DNA of 64,000 nucleotides from RGIG3701 sp031553595 (GCA_031553595.1 JAVBLI010000016.1:310001-374000), one strand, 5' to 3'. Counted from the first letter of the stretch, positions 52,193 to 60,691 are shown. Translations and numbers: made by a program. Notes: a model not told the origin generated them from the letters alone.

Positions 52193-52987
52193 ATGTTTCT
52201 GCCATTCTCGATCAGCGATTTGCGGCTTTTGCGATTTCCCGTAATCACATGGGGACTGGTGCTGCTGAATATTTGGATTTTCATTCAGTTTCAGCAGCTT
52301 CCGCAGGCGGCCCGGCAGCGCGTGGCGTTCGAGTATGGCTTTTTGCCTTGCCGGGTGGCGCAACTGATGACGGGTGAGCCGTTAAAACTGCCGGTGGAGC
52401 AGCATTTTGCGGCGCCGGACGGGCGGGAATTTACGGTGGAGCGGGTGCTGGTCGTGCCGTATCAGCCGCGGGAGACCATGTTTTCGTGGTTTTCGTACAT
52501 GTTTATGCATGGCGGATGGATGCACCTGCTGGGGAACATGTGGTTTTTGTGGCTTTTCGGCCGGTATCTGGAAGATTATCTTGGGCACACATGTTTTCTG
52601 CTGTTTTACCTTGGCGGCGGGCTTCTCGCGGCCCTGGCGCACTGGAGTGTGATGCCGGGGAGTCTGGTGCCGGTGGTGGGGGCCAGCGGAGCGGTGGCGG
52701 CGGTGCTGGGAGCGTTTACGGTGCTTCACCCGGCGGTGCGCGTCAAAACGCTCGTTTTTCTCTTGGTTTATTTCACGGACATCGAATTGCCGGCATTCAT
52801 CCTGCTGATGCTCTGGTTCGTCGGGCAGGTGGCGTCCGGGCTGCTGGTGAGCGGCGGCGCTTACCAGAACGGCGTGGCTTGGTGGGCACACGTGGGCGGA
52901 TTCGTGACCGGGATGTGGCTGATGATGTTTCTCATCCGTCGGCAGGATCTGTATCCGAAAGAACGCCCGTCGCTGCCGGAAGGGTGA
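52193..52987 (+). CDS. Rhomboid-family intramembrane serine protease
   Basis: A 264-residue protein with about six or seven membrane helices. Both members of the catalytic dyad are visible: Ser165 in GASGAVAAVLGAF (the GxSG motif) and His233 in AHVGGFVTGMWL. The first loop carries MFMHGGWMHLLGNMWFLWLFG, the conserved H-x-x-x-x-H-x-x-x-N segment. Rhomboids cut single-pass membrane proteins within or next to the membrane. A 60-residue stretch between helix 1 and the HGGW segment is typical of the bacterial and planctomycete group. It may be co-transcribed with the FabZ-like gene; no functional link is known. Possible clients include the many single-helix surface proteins in this window, which is speculative. 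Confidence 0.92.
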   Translation: MFLPFSISDLRLLRFPVITWGLVLLNIWIFIQFQQLPQAARQRVAFEYGFLPCRVAQLMTGEPLKLPVEQHFAAPDGREFTVERVLVVPYQPRETMFSWFSYMFMHGGWMHLLGNMWFLWLFGRYLEDYLGHTCFLLFYLGGGLLAALAHWSVMPGSLVPVVGASGAVAAVLGAFTVLHPAVRVKTLVFLLVYFTDIELPAFILLMLWFVGQVASGLLVSGGAYQNGVAWWAHVGGFVTGMWLMMFLIRRQDLYPKERPSLPEG

Positions 52988-53461
52988 GAGTGCCTGGCAG
53001 AGCCGCGTTCTCATTCCGTTCGCATTCAGCTCTCATTCAGTTAAAAAACACGCTGGCGGATGAATTTCTTAAAAAAGTGAAAAAAGCAGCGTACCCCGGC
53101 ATGTGGAAAAGATGTCACCGAATCAAGAAGTGCGCGCGTGCCGGGGATGTGTAAAACATGTCGTGTGCGCGCATAAAAAAACAGTATTCAGGCAAAATTT
53201 GACTCCTCCGTCGTTTGACCTAAATACTGTAATTTCAAGACTTTAGGGAAAGGGCGTCTCTAAAATCCAGAAAAAAAGCTTCCATGCTCTCTCTCGCGTC
53301 CATGTATGACTAGTATGCAATATTTCTCCTCGAAATGCAAGAGGGGAAACCGTTTTTTTTTATGAAAATTTTTTTCTCGTGAGGAAATAGCAATTTCCGG
53401 GAAAATGGGTATAATAGGATTGTGCCACATCTGTATTTTTTGTTTATTTTGGTGAAAATTT
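52988..53461. other. Gene-free region with two inverted repeats
   Basis: No gene is seen in these 474 bases. CCCCGGCA (53094-53101) is mirrored by TGCCGGGG (53139-53146), and ACAGTATT (53181-53188) by AATACTGT (53223-53230), with TTTGAC repeated inside the second loop. Two nearby GTGCGCGC-type strings occur. A -10-like TATAAT (53410-53415) without a good -35 lies upstream of the next gene. Confidence 0.6.
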
Positions 53462-54433
53462 ATGGCGAAAAATTTTTCCGAATTCTCCCCCGCGAAACGC
53501 GCTGATGGAGCGCGAATGCGAAAGCGGCTCGCGCTGGCGTGGGGGATTTTGTGGACGATTCTTCTGGCCGGTGCCGCGACGATCCTCTGGGTACGCCGCA
53601 TGGACGGGATGTTCACCACGCCCCTGGGCACGGGCTGGCTCTTCCTCTCCAGTTTTTTCACCACCCTGACGACACTCGTAACGCTTGGCGTGCTGGCAAC
53701 TTCCCTGCTCGAGGAACCTTCCGGGACGCCGCCGCGGCGAAAGCCCCTGCCGCGTCCGCTGACGCCCCGGCTGGGCATTTTTCTGGCCTGGGCGCTGGCC
53801 ATGGTGGTGCTGCTGCTGCTGATCCGCATGGCGATTCTTATTCCGGGCACGCCGTACTTGGGGCAGCTTTTCTGGCGGCTGAGTTTCCCGACGGCCGTCA
53901 TCGCGCTGGCGGTTTTCACGCTGCCACTGGTTTTCGATGAACGGAAAGTCCAGGAAAAATCGGCAGGGGACGCGGAGTCGGAAAAACTTGCCCCCACGCA
54001 GACGGAAAGCAGCGTCGCTGCCCAGCCGACAGGGCGTGGCGCAAAAGACGCTGTGTGTGTGGAGGACGTGGGCACAGCGGTGGAGACGCCCGAAGACGAA
54101 GAGAATGATGAAGACGGTGAGGAAGAAGAAGCGGAGGAATGCCCGCTGCCGCCGGGAGTGACGCAGCAGCTTTCTCGCACTTCGGATGAGCACGGGGACA
54201 CGCTGGAGGGCCTTTTACGCACCCGCTTTACACCTGGCCAGGCCCGCACCGCCGTGCATGTGGCGTTCTGTCCGCCGTTCGCCAAAACGCCGGAAATCGC
54301 GTGCCACATGATGGAGGGAGACGCGAAAATCGAAACGCCCGTCCACGCCACCCCGCACGGCGCGGGCATCCAGCTTAAAAAAGGCCAGTGCGAGGAAATC
54401 GTGATTTATTTTCGCGCGAATCAGCCGGAATAA
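53462..54433 (+). CDS. Membrane protein with long acidic C-terminal part (323 aa)
   Basis: I do not recognise a family. Four hydrophobic segments are seen in the first ~160 residues (LALAWGILWTILLAGAATIL, WLFLSSFFTTLTTLVTLGVL, LGIFLAWALAMVVLLLLI, LSFPTAVIALAVFTLPLV), with the N-terminus basic (KRADGARMRKR). After residue ~160 the protein is soluble and acidic, with EDEENDEDGEEEEAEE, then a compact C-terminal segment (~residue 260 onward, TRFTPGQARTAVHVAFCPPF) that may fold. The N-terminal half may form a small integral bundle that tethers this domain. It converges with the coiled-coil gene, only 6 bases between the stop codons. Confidence 0.75.
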   Translation: MAKNFSEFSPAKRADGARMRKRLALAWGILWTILLAGAATILWVRRMDGMFTTPLGTGWLFLSSFFTTLTTLVTLGVLATSLLEEPSGTPPRRKPLPRPLTPRLGIFLAWALAMVVLLLLIRMAILIPGTPYLGQLFWRLSFPTAVIALAVFTLPLVFDERKVQEKSAGDAESEKLAPTQTESSVAAQPTGRGAKDAVCVEDVGTAVETPEDEENDEDGEEEEAEECPLPPGVTQQLSRTSDEHGDTLEGLLRTRFTPGQARTAVHVAFCPPFAKTPEIACHMMEGDAKIETPVHATPHGAGIQLKKGQCEEIVIYFRANQPE

Positions 54434-54439
54434 TGCCGC

Positions 54440-54760
54440 TTATTTCCTTAACGCCTCAATCTGCCCACGCAGCTCTTCTTCCTGAGCGCGGTATGTTTCG
54501 ATCATTTTGTGCAGTTCGTGAAGAAGGACGACCTCCGCGACGCCGTTGCGTTCCTCCTCTTCTCTCACCAGCAACTGGGTTTTCGACTCCACGACCACGC
54601 TCAGTTCATCCTCCAGCTTCCGGATCTTCCAATTCTTGAATTCCGCGCGGATCACTCCCTGGAAGCACACCGCCAGCAGAATCGCCACCACCAGTGAGCC
54701 GCCGAGGACGTATCCCGCCATTTTCCATGAAAACCAGCTTTTTCTGTGATACCTGGGCAT
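54440..54760 (-). CDS. Small membrane protein with coiled coil (106 aa)
   Basis: Start at ATG 54760, preceded by AAGGAG (in TAAAGGAGATAAATTT). One membrane helix lies at about residues 14-33 (MAGYVLGGSLVVAILLAVCF), followed by an amphipathic coiled-coil region at ~40-105 with heptad Leu/Val/Glu spacing (IRKLEDELSVVVESKTQLLV, LHELHKMIETYRAQEEELR). The layout (short cytoplasmic start, one helix, long coiled coil) resembles FtsB/FtsL or DivIC-type division proteins and many other small envelope scaffolds; no motif decides between them. It lies downstream of the AlkD-like gene on the same strand (~55 bases). Confidence 0.72.
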   Translation of the reverse strand: MPRYHRKSWFSWKMAGYVLGGSLVVAILLAVCFQGVIRAEFKNWKIRKLEDELSVVVESKTQLLVREEEERNGVAEVVLLHELHKMIETYRAQEEELRGQIEALRK

Positions 54761-54815
54761 AAATTTATCTCCTTTACAAATTTCGGTGCCGATCACCGAT
54801 CACTGAACCAAATCA

Positions 54816-55538
54816 TTATTTTTTCATCGCTTCCGCTTTCAGGTCCGCGGGCATTTTTTCGATCGCGTACCGCAGCGATGTGCGAGGCATCTGTTTTTTA
54901 TGCTTCATCACGAAACGAAACACGGGCTGTAAATGCGCCTGACTGGCGACTTTCAGCATCCAGCCGTACCCCTTTCGCACCATGTCATCCTCATCCAGCA
55001 GCAGGATTTCCGCCAGTTCGAAAACTTCCGGCAGGAAAAGCCCGTTCTGTGCGGGGACGATCAGGGAGACCGCCGCCGCCCGCCGCACCCAGCGGTTTTC
55101 AGACACCGCCCAGCGCTTCAGTTCGGGTAGAAGGGCCGGATACATTTCCAGCAGCGTTCCCACGGCATGATTACAGAGGGTGTCACAAAACGCCCAATTT
55201 TTCACGTATTTTTCCACCCACGCTTCAAAAATCGCGAAATCCGTCGGCTCATAATCCCCATGCACATGAAACGCCCAGTCGGACGCGATGTACCCTTCCT
55301 CCAGCCGGCCCGAGCACCAAAGCTCCTCACACAGCGCGAAGACGTCCGCTTTCGGGGCGTTTTTCACCTCCGAAAAGTGGGTTTTCGCGATTTTTTTCAC
55401 GTCGGCCGACTTCACTCCGTACGGGTTAATTTCTTCCTTAAAAAATCGGAAGCTTACCTCACGGGTGGCTTCATCCGCCGCCGCCTTCAGGTCTTTTCGA
55501 ATATTTTTTATCACCGCTTTCCGCTGTGTTTCGGTCAT
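54816..55538 (-). CDS. DNA alkylation repair protein, AlkD-like
   Basis: A 240-residue HEAT-like repeat protein of the AlkC/AlkD family, which removes 3- and 7-alkylated purines from DNA. Family landmarks: YGVKSADVKKIAK near the start; NWAFCDTLCNHAVG, where Trp and Asp correspond to the W-x-x-x-D catalytic pair of AlkD; ENRWVRRAAAVSLIVP, the following conserved Arg segment; and DEDDMVRKGYGWMLKVAS. Length is usual (about 230-240). The gene stands between the coiled-coil gene and the DnaA-like gene, all on the minus strand but with gaps of 55 and 214 bases, so they may not form one operon. Confidence 0.9.
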   Translation of the reverse strand: MTETQRKAVIKNIRKDLKAAADEATREVSFRFFKEEINPYGVKSADVKKIAKTHFSEVKNAPKADVFALCEELWCSGRLEEGYIASDWAFHVHGDYEPTDFAIFEAWVEKYVKNWAFCDTLCNHAVGTLLEMYPALLPELKRWAVSENRWVRRAAAVSLIVPAQNGLFLPEVFELAEILLLDEDDMVRKGYGWMLKVASQAHLQPVFRFVMKHKKQMPRTSLRYAIEKMPADLKAEAMKK

Positions 55539-55752
55539 TTTTCATCTCCATTTCACGCTTTATAAACGACTTTCCGCCCACTCACCCGTCACCGGCGGAT
55601 GTCCGTCCGTACTCTCATCACGGCACGGAAATTTTCCTTCCCGCCTTCCACGAAAAAATCCATTATCGCCGACGGAAAGAATCATTCCGCCAAGCATCCA
55701 TCCAAGAAAAGATTCAAGAAAAGCTCGCCCGGGATCTCCATCCCGAACAAAA

Positions 55753-56904
55753 TCATCCTTTTTTTCTCCCCCGACCATTACGCGGCACGGGTATTTCACC
55801 CGCCGGGCGTAATTCTTCCATCAAAAATTCCACCGCGTGACGCCACTGGGGATCCGTTTTTAACTCCGCTTCCGCATGCTTGATCCCGTGTAAAATGGTG
55901 GCATGATCCCGTCCGGCAAAATATTCCCCAATTTCCGCCAGCGTGTGCTCCGTCAGTTTTCTCGTCAAATAATACACCACATCCCGCGCCGTCACGAGCG
56001 TCGCGCGGCGGGACTTACTCCGCATGTCCGCCAGTTTCACCTTATAATACCGCCCCACGGCCTTCGCGATTTTCGAAATACTCAGGGCATGCTCCGCCGC
56101 CTTCTGCTGATAATGCGCTTCCACATCTTCCGGCATGATTTTCCGCCGCTTTTCCGCACGCCGTTTCAGTTCCAGCTGCCGCAGCACGCCAAGCATGTCA
56201 TAAACCGTGCTCTGCCCCTGCTGGGCATACTCCGCCAGACTCAGCCGGGCCTCTTCCGATAACGGGCCGATTTTCTGGTTCTCAGGCAAGTCGAGAATCG
56301 CCAGCCGCGTCTGCATCCCCGGGGGCTGCACCTGAAAACTCACGCCTTCACTCAGCCGGGACGCCAGCTTGCTGTCCACATCCACGTGCTTCAGCGCCAC
56401 CGAAGACGTCACCATCACCCGCGCCTGCCGGCCACGGAGCTTGTCCAGCACCCGAATCAGCTCCTGCTGCGCAAACGGCATGGTCGCCATCTGGTGAAAA
56501 TCTTCCAGCACCAGGAAATCCAGCTTATAAAACACCCGCTGGAACTCCTGCATGGTCTGCGTCTGCATGGCCTCCTTTAGCCGCGAGAAGAAATCATGGG
56601 CACTGAGCAACTCGCCGCGCAAACGTGGGTGAAGTACCCGCCACGTAACGAAAAGCCCCTCCACAAAATGCGACTTCCCGGAACCGGCCGCCGCGAACAG
56701 ATAAACCGGCAGCGGCTGGGAGATGTTCTGTAAAATTTCGTAGGAAATCAGCGAAAGTGGCTTATTTTCCTCTCCCACCACAAAAGGCCGCGTGGCGGAA
56801 GGCACCGCGGAACGGGATTTCCGCGAGGCAGGCGCATACTGTCCACCCCCCACCGGCGAGGAGAGTGTTTCATAAAACGGAATCTGGATAATTTCCTGCG
56901 ACAT
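55753..56904 (-). CDS. DnaA-like replication initiator lacking domain I
   Basis: A 383-residue protein with AAA+ domain III and DNA-binding domain IV of DnaA but no domain I/II (true DnaA is ~440-470 aa and begins with a DnaB/DiaA-contact domain). Walker A AAAGSGKSH (71-79), Walker B LVLEDFH (131-137), Arg-finger region SRLSEGVSFQV (Arg183), and the DnaA-box-binding signature GRDHATILHG (331-340) are visible. Start placed at ATG 56904; the frame is open 15 codons further. No dnaN or recF is adjacent, and the ~570 bases upstream are AT-rich. It may be the chromosome's main initiator in a reduced form, or a second DnaA paralogue with a regulatory role; both are inference. It ends in a basic tail (RNGRGRKKG). 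Confidence 0.88.
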   Translation of the reverse strand: MSQEIIQIPFYETLSSPVGGGQYAPASRKSRSAVPSATRPFVVGEENKPLSLISYEILQNISQPLPVYLFAAAGSGKSHFVEGLFVTWRVLHPRLRGELLSAHDFFSRLKEAMQTQTMQEFQRVFYKLDFLVLEDFHQMATMPFAQQELIRVLDKLRGRQARVMVTSSVALKHVDVDSKLASRLSEGVSFQVQPPGMQTRLAILDLPENQKIGPLSEEARLSLAEYAQQGQSTVYDMLGVLRQLELKRRAEKRRKIMPEDVEAHYQQKAAEHALSISKIAKAVGRYYKVKLADMRSKSRRATLVTARDVVYYLTRKLTEHTLAEIGEYFAGRDHATILHGIKHAEAELKTDPQWRHAVEFLMEELRPAGEIPVPRNGRGRKKG

Positions 56905-57471
56905 AAAAACGTACACCGTGGTCGGCGGATCTCCACACGCCAAATACAAAAAATTTCCGCACGCCCAGAATGAAAAACTATAAAAAATCTTCTATTCATT
57001 ATATATTATAAGTCAAGAACTGCCCATTTTAAATCAGAAATAAATATTTTTCCCTTTTTTTATTAAAATATTTGCAAAATAACACGAAAATATCCCGATT
57101 TCGGAAAAAATACCGTCATATTATGACCCGGATTCTAAAAATAATTGAGCATTAAACGTTTTATTTGACGGATGCGCTCGGCCAGTGCGTGTCTGATTAT
57201 CCCATTTTTCGCTCATGGACGGACACTGCCGGATACATGAGCGGTGAAAGAATGCCTCCTCAGGAACGCCCCTTAAGAACACCTTTCTTGGAAAAACTTT
57301 TATGGCAGCAAAATTTCGGGGGAAATAAAATCCCACCTCTTGCTTTTCAGCGGCGAATAAAGGATAATGGATTTAATTGCCGGTGATGGCGGGGATCCGC
57401 TGCCCGGGGATGAAAAGCGTCATGGAGATACGTGATGCTTCAGGTTCCGTAATGAATGAAGGAGAAAGTCC
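56905..57471. other. Gene-free AT-rich stretch upstream of the DnaA-like gene
   Basis: 56985-57170 is strongly AT-rich (ATATATTATAAG, ATTAAAATATTTGC). I looked for TTATCCACA-type DnaA boxes on both strands; only one weak relative (TTATCCCAT near 57197) is present. The region may serve as divergent promoters for the DnaA-like and cupin genes. The cupin ribosome site AAGGAG is at 57459-57464. Confidence 0.5.
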
Positions 57472-58179
57472 ATGAAACAGATGAATCGCCGAACGCTGCT
57501 GACCACCTCGGTAATGGCTGCCGGCGCTGCGGCGCTGGGAGCGTCGAGTGCGGAAGCCCAGAGGCGCAATGGTGGAAGAAGAAGACCCGTTTCGAAGGAG
57601 GCAAATGGAATGAAACGTTACCCGAATGAGTATTTTTACGACAAAGACGGAAAATTTCTGGAAGATCGCGCGAAAGAAGCGTTTTACGAAATGTTCCGTT
57701 ACCATAAATATCCGATTTATTATCAGCTCGAAACACCTGAATTCTGGGTGATCGACTGTGGCCTGGGCGATTTCGCGAACGCCGGCATGGGCGGCATTTT
57801 CTGGCTGAATGACGAGAAAAACGGTTATTTCGGCCATGAAATTTACCTGCTGCCTGGCCAGATGATCCCGGAACACAAGCACATTAAGACCGAGCATCCC
57901 GCGAAAATGGAGTCCTGGCAGGTGCGTTACGGTTCCGCTTATAATTTCGGTGAAGGGGATGTGCCCAACGGAATCGAGAAGGAAATTCCCGCCAGTCAGC
58001 GCGGCAAGACGCACTGCACGAAGGCCGAATTTTTGAAGCTGGGCGATATTCGTCATCTCGGCGTGCCGGAAGCGTGGCATTTCCTTATGGGTGGCGATGA
58101 AGGCGCGATTATCACGGAATACGCGAATTATCATGACGGCGCGGGGCTGCGGTTCTCGAATCCGGACGCGAGTCTGTAA
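57472..58179 (+). CDS. Tat-exported cupin-fold protein, sugar-isomerase-like
   Basis: A 235-residue protein with a twin-arginine signal (MKQMNRRTLLTTSVMAAGAA, then SAEA cleavage region), so it should be exported folded, probably with a bound metal. Start ATG 57472 follows AAGGAG by seven bases. The body has a cupin metal site: PEHKHIKTEHPAKMESWQV (His, His, Glu) and a later His in EAWHFLMGG, in the order found in D-lyxose isomerase-like proteins, to which the length (~200 mature residues) also fits. The family call is tentative. It is odd that a sugar-isomerase-like cupin carries a Tat signal; such Tat-bearing enzymes are common in planctomycetes. A strong terminator follows. Confidence 0.72.
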   Translation: MKQMNRRTLLTTSVMAAGAAALGASSAEAQRRNGGRRRPVSKEANGMKRYPNEYFYDKDGKFLEDRAKEAFYEMFRYHKYPIYYQLETPEFWVIDCGLGDFANAGMGGIFWLNDEKNGYFGHEIYLLPGQMIPEHKHIKTEHPAKMESWQVRYGSAYNFGEGDVPNGIEKEIPASQRGKTHCTKAEFLKLGDIRHLGVPEAWHFLMGGDEGAIITEYANYHDGAGLRFSNPDASL

Positions 58180-58236
58180 TCGTCGGCACGCATGCCGTGT
58201 TTCGGTGTAAATCGTGAAAGTAAATGGGTTTATGTG

Positions 58237-58275
58237 AAGCCCTGCGTGGGAAATATGTCTCCGCAGGGCTTTTTT
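58237..58275 (+). terminator. Terminator of the cupin gene
   Basis: Perfect 10-bp stem AAGCCCTGCG (58237-58246) against CGCAGGGCTT (58262-58271), followed by TTTTT. It ends 14 bases before the next gene starts. Confidence 0.9.
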
Positions 58276-58288
58276 AATGGGGTTTTGA

Positions 58289-59944
58289 ATGAGTAATGTC
58301 GCGTATCATCTCCGGCGATTCGCCCAGTCGCAGCCGGATCAGGTGGCGGTGGCCCAGCCGCTGGGTTATAAGAATGGAAAACGCCAGTATAAAACGGTCA
58401 CGTTTCGGGAGCTGGATGAAGACAGTGACCGGATCGCGCACGCACTGCGGGAGATGGGGGTGCGGCGAGGCACGCGGATTGCGCTTTTAGTCCGCCCGGG
58501 CGTGGATTTCGTTTCGTCCGTATTCGGGTGCCTGAAATCCGGGGCGGTGATGATTTTAATTGACCCTGGAATGGGAAAGGGGAATCTGTTTACGTGCCTG
58601 GAAGACGCGCGGCCGGAGGGGTTTTTCGCCATTTCGGCGGTGCAGGCCCTGTGGCGGATGATGCGTCTGCGATTCCCGGCGGTGGAATTTAATCTGACCG
58701 TGGGCTGGCGGTGGTTCTGGGGGGGGCCGACACTCGCTGGAATCCGGAAAAAGCGGTATTCGGGGCCGTTCATGGAGGAAGTCACGGAGGATGACCCGGC
58801 GGCCATTATTTTCACCACCGGAAGTACCGGCCCGCCGAAAGGCGTGCTTTATCAGCACCGCACGTTTAACGCACAAGTGCAGCAGATCTCGGAAAAATAC
58901 GGCATCCAGCCGGGACAGGTGGACCTGCCGGGCTTTCCGATGTTCGGGCTTTTTAATTGCGCCATGGGCTCCACGGCCGTCATTCCGGACATGGATCCCA
59001 GCCGGCCGGGAAGCGTGGATCCGAAAAATATCATGGAAGCGGTGCGCGACTGGAACGTCTCCCAGTCTTTCGGCTCGCCCGCCATCTGGAAAGTGGTCAG
59101 CGCCTGGTGCCACGCGCATCATGCCCGGCTGGCCGAAATTAAAATGATCCTTTCCGCGGGCGCGCCCGTGCAGGCGCCGGTACTGCGGGCGGTGAAGGAA
59201 ATCATAAACCCGGAAGGGGAAATTCACACGCCGTACGGCGCCACGGAGGCGCTGCCCGTGGCCAGCATCAGCGCGACGGAAGTGCTCTGCGAAACCGCCG
59301 AAAAAAGCGAGGCGGGGCAGGGCGTGTGCGTGGGCCGGCGTTTTTCCGGCATTTCATGGCGGGTCATCCGCATTACGGATGGTGCCATTCCCACGCTGGC
59401 TGAGGCGGAAGATGTGCCGGCGGGCGAAATCGGCGAGTTAATCGTCAGCGGCCCGCAAGTCACGCGCGAGTATGTGACGCATACGGAAATAAACGCGCTG
59501 GCGAAAATCGCGGACACAGAATCTGGCGCAATCTGGCACCGCATGGGAGACGTGGGGTACCTGGACGCGCAAGACCGTTTCTGGTTCTGCGGACGGATGG
59601 CCCACTGCGTGGTGACCGGCGAGGAAACGTTTTTTTCCATTCCCACGGAAGCGATTTTTAACAGACACGCGGATGTGGCGCGCTCGGCGCTGGTGGGGGT
59701 GGAGATGCACGGAAAGATCCGGCCGGTGATGATCGTGGAGCCGAAAGACCGTGCGGTGTGCGGGGATAAAAAACGCATGGAGGCGCTTGAGCGTGAACTG
59801 TTGGCGATTTCCGGTGAACATCCCCTGACGCGGGACATTAAAACAGTACTCTTCCATCCGTCATTTCCCGTGGACATTCGGCATAACGCGAAAATTTTTC
59901 GTGAAAAGCTGGCCGTCTGGGCGGCAGGAAAAATAAAAAAATGA
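58289..59944 (+). CDS. AMP-forming ligase, OleC-like
   Basis: A 551-residue adenylate-forming enzyme. The P-loop TTGSTGPPKGVLY is at 176-188, and the OleC-type segment DLPGFPMFGLFNCAMGSTAV is at 212-231, with VIPDMDPSRPG after it, as in OleC of the olefin (beta-lactone) pathway. GDVGYLDAQDRFWFCGR is the A8 hinge region, and the C-terminal lysine region reads HNAKIFREKL. OleC turns beta-hydroxy acids into beta-lactones, but the partners OleA, OleB and OleD are not in the window, so it could also be a fatty-acyl ligase that kept OleC-like features. No ribosome site is obvious in the short gap after the cupin terminator. The stop codon abuts a short repeat (59944-59956). Confidence 0.88.
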   Translation: MSNVAYHLRRFAQSQPDQVAVAQPLGYKNGKRQYKTVTFRELDEDSDRIAHALREMGVRRGTRIALLVRPGVDFVSSVFGCLKSGAVMILIDPGMGKGNLFTCLEDARPEGFFAISAVQALWRMMRLRFPAVEFNLTVGWRWFWGGPTLAGIRKKRYSGPFMEEVTEDDPAAIIFTTGSTGPPKGVLYQHRTFNAQVQQISEKYGIQPGQVDLPGFPMFGLFNCAMGSTAVIPDMDPSRPGSVDPKNIMEAVRDWNVSQSFGSPAIWKVVSAWCHAHHARLAEIKMILSAGAPVQAPVLRAVKEIINPEGEIHTPYGATEALPVASISATEVLCETAEKSEAGQGVCVGRRFSGISWRVIRITDGAIPTLAEAEDVPAGEIGELIVSGPQVTREYVTHTEINALAKIADTESGAIWHRMGDVGYLDAQDRFWFCGRMAHCVVTGEETFFSIPTEAIFNRHADVARSALVGVEMHGKIRPVMIVEPKDRAVCGDKKRMEALERELLAISGEHPLTRDIKTVLFHPSFPVDIRHNAKIFREKLAVWAAGKIKK

Positions 59945-59956
59945 AGAAATGAGCAA
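59944..59956. repeat. Fragment of the heptad/octad repeat family
   Basis: The 13-mer AAGAAATGAGCAA is identical to the reverse complement of 51302-51314 in the array at 51251-51332. Here it overlaps the stop of the OleC-like gene. Confidence 0.4.
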
Positions 59957-59988
59957 AAGTTTTAGTTAAACGAAATTTCAGGTATACC

Positions 59989-60669
59989 CTACGGAATATC
60001 CCTCGCGTCCATCCAGCGGGGGTGGTCTTTCCAGCAGCGTTCCAGATCGGAATGGCCGGGCCGCTGATGTACCAGCCAGCGCGCGGGGCAGTACACGTGC
60101 GCCGCCCGCGCCATCTGAATCTCGCCCAGGCGGTGATCCGTATTAAATCGGCCTGTCCATTCCGTTTCGCATAAATAACGGTGCAAAAGCCGCATCACGT
60201 CTGGGCCCCGCAGCGCGAACGCGTGCAGGCGATTTACGTTATGCGGAATGTAAACGTGCTCATTTATTTTTTCGGGCGGCATGATTTCTTTTCGCAGATG
60301 CTGCCCGCCATAAAAAATCCACTGGGCATCTACCGGGAGATGGGCGTGAAACTGTGCGGCGCGCTGCGCAAAATCCGGCACGAATTCCGCGTCATCCTGA
60401 AACACCAGCACACTCGGCGTCCCGTCATTCAGGCACTCTTCCAGCAGCCGCCGGTGTGCGAGATAACACCCGTAAGCGCCGGAGTGACCACCCCACCATT
60501 TCGGCATTTCGAAATTTTCGCCGCGGATGCCGGGGTAACGCTGCACGCGATTTTTCAGGCATTCCGGTAACCCGGCCTGAAAGATTTCCCAGCGCTGGGG
60601 CCGTTCCAGAAGATTAATACAGACCGTGCGTGCGTAAAGCGCGGCGGGGCTAAATGCTTGCGTGCTCAT
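59989..60669 (-). CDS. Glycosyltransferase family 25-like protein
   Basis: A 226-residue protein. Start at ATG 60669, with GGAG about 12 bases upstream; the frame runs 97 codons further but that part has no family-like sequence. Motifs of GT25 (LPS/LOS-type) transferases: INLLERPQRW (N-L-x-x-R-x-x-R), YGCYLAHRRLLEECL (C-Y-x-S/A-H segment) and VLVFQDDAEF (D-D acidic metal motif). These enzymes add a hexose to a glycan. It sits immediately downstream of the phage-like genes on the same strand, 23 bases after the next gene's end, so it may be cargo of the prophage or the host gene next to its edge. Confidence 0.8.
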   Translation of the reverse strand: MSTQAFSPAALYARTVCINLLERPQRWEIFQAGLPECLKNRVQRYPGIRGENFEMPKWWGGHSGAYGCYLAHRRLLEECLNDGTPSVLVFQDDAEFVPDFAQRAAQFHAHLPVDAQWIFYGGQHLRKEIMPPEKINEHVYIPHNVNRLHAFALRGPDVMRLLHRYLCETEWTGRFNTDHRLGEIQMARAAHVYCPARWLVHQRPGHSDLERCWKDHPRWMDARDIP

Positions 60670-60691
60670 GGTTTTTTTGGAATCTCCTTTT

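Noticed and set aside
53260..54369. A 369-codon minus-strand frame over the membrane protein gene
   Set aside because: Ser-rich, without motif or start site. The plus strand codes four convincing membrane helices.
56985..57170. Possible replication origin next to the DnaA-like gene
   Set aside because: AT-rich, but no convincing cluster of DnaA boxes can be read; kept only as a note in the findings on DnaA.
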